A DNA stretch of 64,000 bases from Bacillus bingmayongensis. Its GTDB lineage: Bacteria; Bacillota; Bacilli; Bacillales; Bacillaceae_G. Under the pieces are notes generated by a model. It did no database searches. It was not told where the DNA came from and saw nothing but the letters and a program-made list of their open reading frames with translations. Shown piece after piece: positions 51,144 to 57,166 of the stretch. The stretch spans positions 150,647-214,646 of the forward strand of contig NZ_JH921521.1 of NCBI RefSeq assembly GCF_000299035.1, written 5' to 3'. Each line of letters opens with the position of its first letter. Positions within the stretch are counted from its first letter, which is position 1. The translations under genes and the position numbers were made by a program.

Positions 51144-51156
51144 TGACCTAAGGTCA
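51144..51156. promoter_or_regulatory. Operator O1, upstream of rha
   Basis: Perfect 13-bp palindrome TGACCTAAGGTCA between the rha start and the cro stop, flanked by half-sites at 51119-51125 and 51177-51183. Confidence 0.75.
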
Positions 51157-51181
51157 AGTTTGTATCCTTTTAAAAATGACC

Positions 51182-51376
51182 TTATCCTACTAAGTCATCC
51201 ATTGTTGTTGATAGTGAATTTGCTATCTTTTTTAAGTTTTCTATACTTGTTGATTTTCCACCTGATTCGATCTTAGAAATCATACTCTCACTGATATCTG
51301 AGAGTTTTCCAAGTTGCTTTTGTGTAAGATTATTTCTTTTGCGAAGTTCTCTTATGTAACTCCCTTTTATTTTCAT
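51182..51376 (-). CDS. Cro-like XRE regulator, 64 aa
   Basis: ATG at 51376 with GAGAGGTGA upstream. Nearly the whole protein is an XRE helix-turn-helix (IRELRKRNNLTQKQLGKLSDISESMISKIESGG). It is divergent from the CI-like gene with operators between them, the classic Cro position at the head of the early operon. Confidence 0.82.
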   Translation of the reverse strand: MKIKGSYIRELRKRNNLTQKQLGKLSDISESMISKIESGGKSTSIENLKKIANSLSTTMDDLVG

Positions 51377-51402
51377 CAGCTTCACCTCTCGATTACATTT
51401 TC

Positions 51403-51431
51403 ATTGTACAATTAACATGACCATAGGTCAA
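51403..51431 (-). promoter_or_regulatory. Early lytic promoter (cro)
   Basis: Read on the minus strand: TTGACC, 17-bp spacer, TACAAT. The -35 overlaps operator O2. Confidence 0.8.
51418..51430. promoter_or_regulatory. Operator O2, in the cro promoter
   Basis: TGACCATAGGTCA, a 13-bp inverted repeat differing from O1 only at the centre. Binding would block the -35 box of the early promoter. Confidence 0.78.
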
Positions 51432-51469
51432 GTATTTGTTTAAAATTTATTTTTTATTAAACAAGAAAT

Positions 51470-51482
51470 GGACTGTGGGTCA
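51470..51482. promoter_or_regulatory. Operator O3, near the CI promoter
   Basis: GGACTGTGGGTCA matches O2 at 9 of 13 positions. It overlaps the expected -35 of the plus-strand repressor gene (TATACT near 51499-51504), fitting autoregulation. Confidence 0.55.
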
Positions 51483-51568
51483 AGTTTTATGTAGAATATA
51501 TACTATAGCATTGTAAAACAAAAGTATTGCAAATAAATCTAAAATAGTTTTTAAAGGGGAATTTGAAT

Positions 51569-51925
51569 ATGTTACCTATACTATCCATTAGGATAAAAGA
51601 ATTAAGGAAAGAGAAAAAGTGGTCTCAAAAAGAATTAGGGGAACGAGTAGACGTTAGCGAATCATTCATCTCAAAAGTAGAATCTGGAAAGAAACAACCT
51701 TCTAGGGAAGTAACTACTAAAATTGCTGAAGTATTAAACGTAACTACTGATTATTTATTAGGTAGAAGTGATGAAGAAGATCTAAACGAACTGTTAGATG
51801 TGAAATTTAAAGAAATGAAAGAGCGATTAGCTAATCTTCCAAAATCGCAACGTGAAGTAATTATGAAACAGGCAGAAAACTTAATGGAAGAATTCGAAAA
51901 ACTAAATAACAACTCGATAAAATAG
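51569..51925 (+). CDS. CI-like phage repressor (XRE)
   Basis: 118 aa from the ATG at 51569 (AAAGGGG upstream). XRE domain in residues about 8-65 (IKELRKEKKWSQKELGERVDVSESFISKVESGK), with a short acidic helical C-terminal dimerisation tail and no peptidase domain, so RecA-driven self-cleavage is not expected. Divergent from cro and likely the maintenance repressor of the lysogen. Confidence 0.83.
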   Translation: MLPILSIRIKELRKEKKWSQKELGERVDVSESFISKVESGKKQPSREVTTKIAEVLNVTTDYLLGRSDEEDLNELLDVKFKEMKERLANLPKSQREVIMKQAENLMEEFEKLNNNSIK

Positions 51926-51952
51926 CCAACCCCATTATGAGGCGTGGCTATT
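51921..51952 (+). terminator. Terminator of the CI-like gene
   Basis: AATAGCCA / TGGCTATT (51921-51928 and 51945-51952), then T5. It overlaps the 3' end of the convergent 43-aa gene. Confidence 0.8.
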
Positions 51953-52066
51953 TTTTTGTTCTGTATTAAATAGCATTTCGATATATGAATCAATCGCCTG
52001 TTCATCGTTGTTAGATAATTCAGCAACTTGCAATAAAAATCCCTTTAAAATTTCGTCTCTAGTCAT
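51935..52066 (-). CDS. Acidic 43-aa protein in the aimX position
   Basis: ATG at 52066 placed by GGAGG 9 nt upstream. Acidic helical protein (MTRDEILKGFLLQVAELSNNDEQ, then a second helix DSYIEML). It is the first gene downstream of aimR-aimP on the same strand, separated by a palindrome, and is convergent with the CI-like gene. No sequence similarity to known AimX is claimed; the assignment is positional. Confidence 0.55.
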   Translation of the reverse strand: MTRDEILKGFLLQVAELSNNDEQAIDSYIEMLFNTEQKNSHAS

Positions 52067-52095
52067 CCCCGACATCCTCCAATATCTCCATATTA

Positions 52096-52116
52096 GTTTG
52101 TGAATTGTTCACAAAC
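52096..52116. promoter_or_regulatory. 21-bp palindrome, candidate AimR operator
   Basis: Perfect inverted repeat with 9-bp arms (GTTTGTGAA, 3-nt centre, complement). On the minus strand it falls between a weak -35 (TTTACG) and -10 (TAATAT) set about 20 bp apart, the layout of an activator-dependent promoter, upstream of the acidic 43-aa gene. Confidence 0.6.
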
Positions 52117-52166
52117 GTAAAATTTTAACTTGTTTCACTAAAAAGTTTTATAGCCTATAATGCACG

Positions 52167-52195
52167 AAAGACGCTACCTAGGTAGCGTCTTTTTT
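52167..52195 (+). terminator. Palindromic hairpin downstream of aimP
   Basis: 12-bp perfect arms (AAAGACGCTACC at 52167-52178 and complement at 52181-52192), with T6 on the plus strand and only T3 on the minus strand. For aimR-aimP transcripts it would be a leaky terminator. Confidence 0.65.
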
Positions 52196-52213
52196 AAATC
52201 CCTTGTTTTAGGC

Positions 52214-52351
52214 TCAAAGCCCACCGGGATCAGTCACCATATATTGAATTGTAGGTGTAACATTTGAATTGGCACTAATTTTTGTATCCGCCTTATGTAC
52301 TAATGTGCATAAGGTAAAGGTACAGATTATTGTTGCTATAATTTTTTTCAC
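52214..52351 (-). CDS. aimP: AimP-type communication prepeptide
   Basis: 45 codons starting at a GTG that directly follows the aimR stop codon, with AGGTGA upstream inside aimR. Residues 1-18 are a secretion signal (KKIIATIICTFTLCTLV). The exported part ends IQYMVTDPGGL. Size, signal, immediate placement after aimR and a short C-terminal pheromone segment are the features of AimP. The mature peptide should come from the C-terminus; its exact ends cannot be told from sequence. Confidence 0.8.
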   Translation of the reverse strand: MKKIIATIICTFTLCTLVHKADTKISANSNVTPTIQYMVTDPGGL

Positions 52352-53491
52352 TTAGCTCACCTGCTCTTTCGTTAAGGCTTCACGAACAGCCTGCATATAA
52401 TATATATTACCATTTTTGGCAAGTTCTAGCAACGCTTTATTAAGATATTCTGTCCTTTTTTCTGGTCTAGCATAGGCGTAATAATACCATTGAAAACCAG
52501 TCAAATTTCCGTTCTCTTCTAGTAATTCATTTAACAACTTAATAGCAAGGTTTCGATCACCAAACTTCGCTTCAAAAAAAGCAATTTCGGCTTTATCTAT
52601 TGCTGTAAAATCAATTTTATCAAGATTAAAGTTATGTTCTATGTAAAGAAAAGCTAATGTTGTATGAAATGATTTGTATTTTCTAGTTTTCTGTGCAGAA
52701 GATACTTCTTTTAATAAACTAATAGATTCTAGGATGTACTTTTCAGCTTTTAAAATTTCTCCCGAAAATATATAAGATTCCCCAATGCAACATAATGCTG
52801 TGGCTTTAGTGATTAAAGCATTAAAACTTGATTCTACGACTTTATTAGCTATCCTACGGCTTTCACTAACATTATTATTTAGAAGCTGTATATAGGCTTG
52901 GCGCTCATAAAAATGTAATTCTACACATTGTTTTACAAACTTATTTTTTACTTTTGGCAGTGCATTTCTAGCGTTATCAGCATGCGGAAGCATCGCGCTA
53001 TAATTCCCATGGTCATACATACATACCGTTAATAACAGTTCAATAAGTATTTGACGGTCTACGTCTTCTATTTTTGTTAGTTTATTGACCAAATTACTTA
53101 ATTCTTGTCCACGCGCCTCATTACGATTTCTCTTATTGAAAAGTTCATATACATCAATATATCTTTGTAAACTTTCATTTTCTTTATATTTTCTAATTAA
53201 ATATTGAATCGTGTCATATTCCCCAGCTGCTTGACAATAAAAAAGAGCTTTTTTTACATTCAAATCACTTATGCATTTCATTGCGAATTTTTTTATCTTC
53301 AATCTAATTTCTTTTTGATTACCATACACTTCATTTAACAACTTCAAAAAATTATCAAATTTCATTTCGAATTTCCCATTGAGTCCATTGCTAAGTGTCG
53401 TACTACTAACACCTATTTTTATAGCTAGATCATTTCTAACCATATTGTTGGAATCAATAAAATCTCGCACTTCTTTCATTAACTTCTTCAT
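52352..53491 (-). CDS. aimR: AimR-family lysis-lysogeny pheromone receptor
   Basis: 379 aa from the ATG at 53491 (TTAGGAGGAG upstream; an ATG at 53527 would engulf that site). An N-terminal helix-turn-helix (VRNDLAIKIGVSSTTLSNGLNG) is followed by TPR-like helical repeats to the C-terminus (ATALCCIGESYIFSGEILKAEKY; LAIKLLNELLEENG). This is the AimR/Rap-type RRNPP layout. The HTH, the phage immunity-region location and the adjoining secreted peptide favour AimR over Rap. Peptide binding would stop it activating its target promoter and so favour lysogeny. Confidence 0.87.
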   Translation of the reverse strand: MKKLMKEVRDFIDSNNMVRNDLAIKIGVSSTTLSNGLNGKFEMKFDNFLKLLNEVYGNQKEIRLKIKKFAMKCISDLNVKKALFYCQAAGEYDTIQYLIRKYKENESLQRYIDVYELFNKRNRNEARGQELSNLVNKLTKIEDVDRQILIELLLTVCMYDHGNYSAMLPHADNARNALPKVKNKFVKQCVELHFYERQAYIQLLNNNVSESRRIANKVVESSFNALITKATALCCIGESYIFSGEILKAEKYILESISLLKEVSSAQKTRKYKSFHTTLAFLYIEHNFNLDKIDFTAIDKAEIAFFEAKFGDRNLAIKLLNELLEENGNLTGFQWYYYAYARPEKRTEYLNKALLELAKNGNIYYMQAVREALTKEQVS

Positions 53492-53585
53492 TTTTGCTCC
53501 TCCTAATGGAACAAAGACTTCGCTCATTTTCTCAACTGTTTTAACGGGAATTTAATACCATAGTAATGTTTTAGTATTATCGGCA

Positions 53586-53716
53586 TGTTATAATGTAAAT
53601 GTTACTCGTGAAGTGACCGAAAATAGACTTATGGCAGATGTTCCCTCTTGTGAGTCGAGGCGAACGGTGTAAGAGTGGGCGAACACTACTTACACACGCT
53701 GTGAGTCTTTTTTTCG
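53586..53716 (+). ncRNA. Structured RNA divergent from aimR
   Basis: Extended -10 TGTTATAAT at 53586-53594. The RNA, about 115 nt, contains a stem GTGTAAGAGTG (53667-53677) with its complement (53684-53695, one bulge) and ends at a T7-8 tract near 53707-53714. No ORF. It points away from aimR and towards the SOS-box regulator. Confidence 0.55.
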
Positions 53717-53872
53717 TTCCTTTTATTTAGTTTTCATAATACCACAAATTTCCCAATATTCGGTCATAGAGTTATCTGATATTTATTGAGAAAGTTTAAA
53801 AATCGCTACAAATTGACATTTCTTGTATGAGAAAACCCATAAGAATATTTTACCACATAAAAACAAAAATGA

Positions 53873-53884
53873 GAACGAACGTTC
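53873..53884. promoter_or_regulatory. LexA (DinR)-type SOS box
   Basis: GAACGAACGTTC matches the core GAAC-N4-GTTC of the Bacillus LexA box. It lies 104 bp before the XRE gene start. Confidence 0.6.
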
Positions 53885-53932
53885 TTTTTATTTTCCATTC
53901 AACTATACTCAGCAATCATATTATCATATACT

Positions 53933-53947
53933 GATTGTTTTACAATC
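53933..53947. promoter_or_regulatory. Short palindrome upstream of the second XRE gene
   Basis: GATTGT-TTT-ACAATC, embedded in A/T-rich promoter-like DNA. Possibly the autoregulatory operator. Confidence 0.45.
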
Positions 53948-53987
53948 ATATATAGTATATTGGATTTCTAAAGACTATACTCGAATT

Positions 53988-54341
53988 ATGAAAGCGTTAG
54001 AAGTGTTTGGACAAAATTTAAAGAAGCTTAGAAAATCTAGAGATTTAACTCAAGAACAACTCGGTGAAAAACTAAACCTCAGTCGTAATCAGATAAATAA
54101 TTATGAGAATGCAATGTTTGAGCCGAGTATGGAAACTATCCTTCAGATCAGATCATTTTTCGGTGTATCGCTAGACTTTCTTTTTAATGGATATAGCGAT
54201 ACGAATGACAAAATGTTACGTAACACTCTCAAAGAAGTTCAACAAACGTATGCGGCGCTAGATGAATTTCAGAGAGAGCGTTACTGTAAACAACTCTTAT
54301 TTTACTCAAAAGCTTTAGCTGAAAATGACGAGTTGTTATGA
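53988..54341 (+). CDS. XRE regulator, 117 aa
   Basis: Start at the ATG at 53988, without a strong ribosome-binding site. XRE HTH at residues about 8-65 (LKKLRKSRDLTQEQLGEKLNLSRNQINNYENA), then a C-terminal helical domain. It is a second plus-strand repressor-like protein between the arbitrium genes and the integrase, with an SOS-type box upstream. It may control the integrase or induction. Confidence 0.78.
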   Translation: MKALEVFGQNLKKLRKSRDLTQEQLGEKLNLSRNQINNYENAMFEPSMETILQIRSFFGVSLDFLFNGYSDTNDKMLRNTLKEVQQTYAALDEFQRERYCKQLLFYSKALAENDELL

Positions 54342-54371
54342 TTTGATTTTAGAAGAAATGTTTTCCAATTT

Positions 54372-54428
54372 CAAATTGTAAAATATTCATTTTTTTACAA
54401 TTTGAGCAAGAGAGCTATTAGCTCTCTT
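54372..54428 (+). terminator. Double hairpin terminator
   Basis: A 12-bp inverted repeat (54372-54383 and 54393-54404) followed by AAGAGAGCT / AGCTCTCTT (54408-54416 and 54420-54428) and T7. Confidence 0.82.
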
Positions 54429-54530
54429 TTTTTATTTGTCTATTCGACATAATATAACAATTTATCAATACCATATTTGTTATGCTAACTTCAGAAATCT
54501 TACATTTTATATAATTGGAGGAATTGTATT

Positions 54531-55325
54531 ATGAAGAAACCATTCTATAAAAAATGGTGGTTCTGGGTTATTGCTGTCATTGTAGTATTAGGAATTGCCG
54601 GAAATATTGGTAGTAAAAAAGAAGATACTACAAAAGTTTCTACCGAAGTAAAGAAGGAACCACTTAAAGAGGAAGCTAATTCAGAAGCTAAAGAAGAACA
54701 ATCTAGAAAATCAGTAAAAGAGTTTACAGAAGAATTAAAAAGACCTATTCAAAATAATGCATCAAAACAAGAAGAGAATGCCCCAAAAATAAAACCAGAA
54801 ACTAAAAAAGAAGAACCAGCAAAACAAGAACAGCCTAAACAAGAAGAAACAAAAACTAATGTGAATTCAGATAAAACCACTTATGAAAATGAAATAAAAC
54901 CCAAAATTGATTCCATGATAAAAGAGTATGATGAGATATGGAATCAAGAATGGCGACCAGTTTGGACTGAAGTAAGCAAAGATGTTTCATCTATGGATCC
55001 AAATGTTTTAAAAGAAAAAATGGAACTCATTTCAAATAAATACGATACACTCTCTAAAAAAAATACAGAATTTAAAGATACTGAAAAGCTACACGATCCA
55101 GTTCTAAAAGAAAAAATCGAGAAATTTAGAGTGGAATTTGGTTTAGCAACTAACTATAGAAGTAATGCTGCAAACGCTGTGCAACAAGGTTTAAAAGGAG
55201 TTGCTCCAATGAAAGGAAGAATGGAAGAGGCTCAAAAATCGATTAAACTTTCCGATCAAAAAATTATTAATGCTACGGCTAGTTTAGTTGAAACCGAAAC
55301 AGAGTTAGGCATTAAACGTAACTAA
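54531..55325 (+). CDS. Membrane-anchored extracellular protein, candidate superinfection exclusion
   Basis: 264 aa. A single N-terminal helix (WWFWVIAVIVVLGIAGNI, residues about 9-26) is followed by a Lys/Glu/Gln-rich tether (about 30-115) and a helical outer domain (about 120-264) with an aromatic WNQEWRPVWTEV segment. It is expressed on the lysogenic strand between regulator and integrase, where Gram-positive phages often carry superinfection-exclusion or host-surface genes. That role is inferred from topology and place only. Confidence 0.65.
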   Translation: MKKPFYKKWWFWVIAVIVVLGIAGNIGSKKEDTTKVSTEVKKEPLKEEANSEAKEEQSRKSVKEFTEELKRPIQNNASKQEENAPKIKPETKKEEPAKQEQPKQEETKTNVNSDKTTYENEIKPKIDSMIKEYDEIWNQEWRPVWTEVSKDVSSMDPNVLKEKMELISNKYDTLSKKNTEFKDTEKLHDPVLKEKIEKFRVEFGLATNYRSNAANAVQQGLKGVAPMKGRMEEAQKSIKLSDQKIINATASLVETETELGIKRN

Positions 55326-55585
55326 GTTCATAGGTCAATATCTCAAATAAAATACTGATTTTGTATCAATAAAAAAAGCCCACAAATTTTGTGGACTTAG
55401 AAGTATGGATACGTATATTTTACCATAGATTTTTATTTTGTGGACCTTCATAAACTTACTATTCATTCTCCGCTATCTGCGTTGACCAAAAAATAAGATT
55501 ATGGTATATTTGCACTAGAATCACCACTGTATAGTGAATATATATTTACTATATAGTGAGTATGACACTTATCTGAATTGCATAG
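55326..55585. other. Intergenic region before the toxin locus
   Basis: A hairpin at 55378-55398 (AGCCCACAAA with a near-complement) probably ends the upstream gene. Repeated TATAGTGA motifs near 55539-55562 look promoter- or operator-like. No gene was found. Confidence 0.5.
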
Positions 55586-55702
55586 AATAAAAGAAGAGAT
55601 GCTGTAACATCTCTTCCAGTAACTGCCGCCATCAGATGGCAAGGTTGCTATTTATTTTCTTTTAGAGCTACCCTGCTTCCTACGGCGAGGGGTGGCTCTT
55701 TT
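55562..55702 (+). ncRNA. Candidate antitoxin RNA
   Basis: ATGACA (55562-55567), 15-bp spacer and TAGAAT (55583-55588) give a start near 55595. The RNA would end at the hairpin AGAGCTACCC / GGGTGGCTCT (55664-55673 and 55690-55699) with a T tract. It would overlap the 3' part of the minus-strand toxin mRNA by over 100 nt. Confidence 0.45.
55593..55616 (-). terminator. Terminator of the candidate toxin mRNA
   Basis: GAAGAGATG / CATCTCTTC (55593-55601 and 55608-55616), then TTTTATTC on the minus strand. Confidence 0.75.
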
Positions 55703-55810
55703 ACTTTTCTTAAACAAGCTGTTAGCAAACTTATTTGCATAAGCTGTAACAACTATAGTTAGGAATACCTTGAGTAAATCCTGAGACAAAGAAAGTAAAT
55801 ATTCCATCAT
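55652..55810 (-). CDS. Candidate type I toxin, 52 aa
   Basis: Small hydrophobic protein: one membrane helix (LLSLSQDLLKVFLTIVVTAYA) then a very basic tail (KKSKRATPRRRKQGSSKRK). The start at 55810 or 55807 has an unusually complete anti-Shine-Dalgarno match, AAAGGAGGTGA, 9 nt upstream. That site lies in a 10-bp stem. MRNA 3' end and an overlapping plus-strand RNA fit BsrE/BsrG-like type I systems. No sequence family is claimed. Confidence 0.6.
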   Translation of the reverse strand: MMEYLLSLSQDLLKVFLTIVVTAYANKFANSLFKKSKRATPRRRKQGSSKRK

Positions 55811-55820
55811 AAGGGTCACC

Positions 55821-55849
55821 TCCTTTCTCTCTAAAATACAGAGAAAGGA
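55821..55849 (-). promoter_or_regulatory. Stem masking the toxin ribosome-binding site
   Basis: TCCTTTCTCT (55821-55830) is perfectly complementary to 55840-55849 with a 9-nt loop. In the minus-strand mRNA the AGAGAAAGGA arm contains the first half of the AAAGGAGG site, so translation would need this stem to open. Confidence 0.65.
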
Positions 55850-55895
55850 TAGCAACCAGCCACCCGACGTATACAGTTGAATATAGTTTACCATA

Positions 55896-55918
55896 AAGTA
55901 ACTCAAATGAGTTACTTT
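55896..55918 (+). terminator. Hairpin just before the integrase promoter
   Basis: AAGTAACTC / GAGTTACTT with a 4-nt loop, then TTTCCTTTTT. TATAAT for the integrase follows at 55927-55932. Confidence 0.6.
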
Positions 55919-55983
55919 TTCCTTTTTATAATACTGGAATTATCTGTGCTATTAGAATACTATTGATTCAAGGAGGTATGGAT

Positions 55984-57108
55984 ATGAAAGGATATTTTAG
56001 AAAGCGTGGTACAAAGTGGTCATTTACAATTGATATTGGTCGCGATCCGCTCACAGGTAAAAGGAAACAAAAAACAGTATCAGGCTTTAAAACAAAGAAA
56101 GAAGCCGAAAGAGCATGTAATGAACTTACTCATCAATTTAATACCGGAAGTCTAGTTGATGATAAGAATCTTACTCTCAGTGAATATTTACAAGAGTGGC
56201 TTGAAAACACAGCTAAGCAACGAGTGAGAGAAACTACATTTATCAATTATAGACGAGCTGTGAACAGTAGGATTATCCCTGTACTTGGTTCACAAAAACT
56301 AAAAGACTTAAAACCCCTGCATGGGCAACGATTTGTTAAATCACTAATCGATGAAGAATTATCTCCTAAATATATTGAATATATTTTTGTTGTTTTAAAA
56401 GGGGCATTAGAAGATGCGGTTAAATGGGAACTTCTATATAAAAACCCATTTGAGCATGTAGAAATTCCTCGACCACGAAGAGTGGTCAATAATACGTGGT
56501 CAATTGAGGAGACAAAAACATTTTTAACATATGCTAAATTTGATAATCCTATCTACTACCATTTATTTTTACTTGCACTCAATACAGGTATGCGTAGAGG
56601 TGAGTTACTAGGTTTAAAGTGGAAAAATGTAGATTTAGTTGAAGGTAAGATCAGTGTGACGGAAACTCTAATTTACGATGAATTAGGATTTCGATTTACA
56701 GAACCAAAAACATCAGGTTCTAAACGTTTAATTTCCATCGACCAAAACTTATGTAAAGAGTTAAAAAGTTATAAAGTAAAACAAAGTGAATTTAAATTAT
56801 CCATTGGTACAGCTTATAAAGATAATGATTTAGTCTTCTGTAGAGAAGATGGTCAGCCAATATATCCAAGAACATTAACTACTGTTTTTGAAAGGTTTGT
56901 AAAAACATCACAAGTTCCTAAAATTAGATTCCATGACTTACGACACACTCATGCTACACTTCTTCTTAAATTAGGCATTAATCCAAAAGTCGTAAGTGAA
57001 CGATTAGGGCATAATTCTATTAAGACCACATTGGACACTTATAGTCATGTTACATTAGATATGCAAGAAAGTGCCACTATAGCACTAAGTGAGGCTTTAA
57101 AATCATAA
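55984..57108 (+). CDS. int: Prophage integrase (tyrosine recombinase)
   Basis: 374 aa from the ATG at 55984 (AAGGAGG 7 nt upstream; the ATG at 55978 is too close). An N-terminal arm-type DNA-binding domain (residues about 1-55, GYFRKRGTKWSFTIDIGRD) is followed by the core-binding domain (about 65-165) and the catalytic domain with TGMRRGELLGLKW, HDLRHTHAT and LGHNSIKTTLDTYSH (Arg, His-x-x-Arg, Tyr). It lies 77 bp from the attR core, which it is expected to recombine. Confidence 0.92.
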   Translation: MKGYFRKRGTKWSFTIDIGRDPLTGKRKQKTVSGFKTKKEAERACNELTHQFNTGSLVDDKNLTLSEYLQEWLENTAKQRVRETTFINYRRAVNSRIIPVLGSQKLKDLKPLHGQRFVKSLIDEELSPKYIEYIFVVLKGALEDAVKWELLYKNPFEHVEIPRPRRVVNNTWSIEETKTFLTYAKFDNPIYYHLFLLALNTGMRRGELLGLKWKNVDLVEGKISVTETLIYDELGFRFTEPKTSGSKRLISIDQNLCKELKSYKVKQSEFKLSIGTAYKDNDLVFCREDGQPIYPRTLTTVFERFVKTSQVPKIRFHDLRHTHATLLLKLGINPKVVSERLGHNSIKTTLDTYSHVTLDMQESATIALSEALKS

Positions 57109-57157
57109 AATAATTGTTGATGTGGTCCGAATGTGGTCAAACCCATCAACAATTATT
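57109..57157. repeat. Inverted repeat with arm-type sites next to attR
   Basis: 14-bp perfect arms (57109-57122 and 57144-57157) enclose or touch two GTGGTC copies (57122-57127 and 57133-57138). It can act as the integrase terminator and as an arm site. Confidence 0.55.
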
Positions 57158-57166
57158 ATGAAATCC

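Larger units (their letters stand above)
53492..53987. other. Divergent control region of aimR and the second XRE gene
   Basis: No protein gene. It holds an aimR promoter (extended -10 TGGTATTAA on the minus strand, 53552-53560), a structured plus-strand RNA, a LexA-type box and a short palindrome. Confidence 0.55.

Noticed and set aside
52156-52195. A further short plus-strand RNA starting at TATAAT 52156
   Set aside because: The terminator begins almost at the expected start point, leaving an RNA under 30 nt. It is treated as a hairpin/terminator only.
52352-53491. Rap-Phr phosphatase system
   Set aside because: The peptide gene adjacency would fit Rap-Phr, but the receptor has a DNA-binding HTH at its N-terminus instead of a Rap three-helix bundle and lies in a phage immunity region, so AimR fits better.
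55539-55562. Second LexA box or integrase operator in the TATAGTGA repeats
   Set aside because: The motif repeats twice but does not match a known operator, and A/T-rich promoter DNA gives such repeats by chance.
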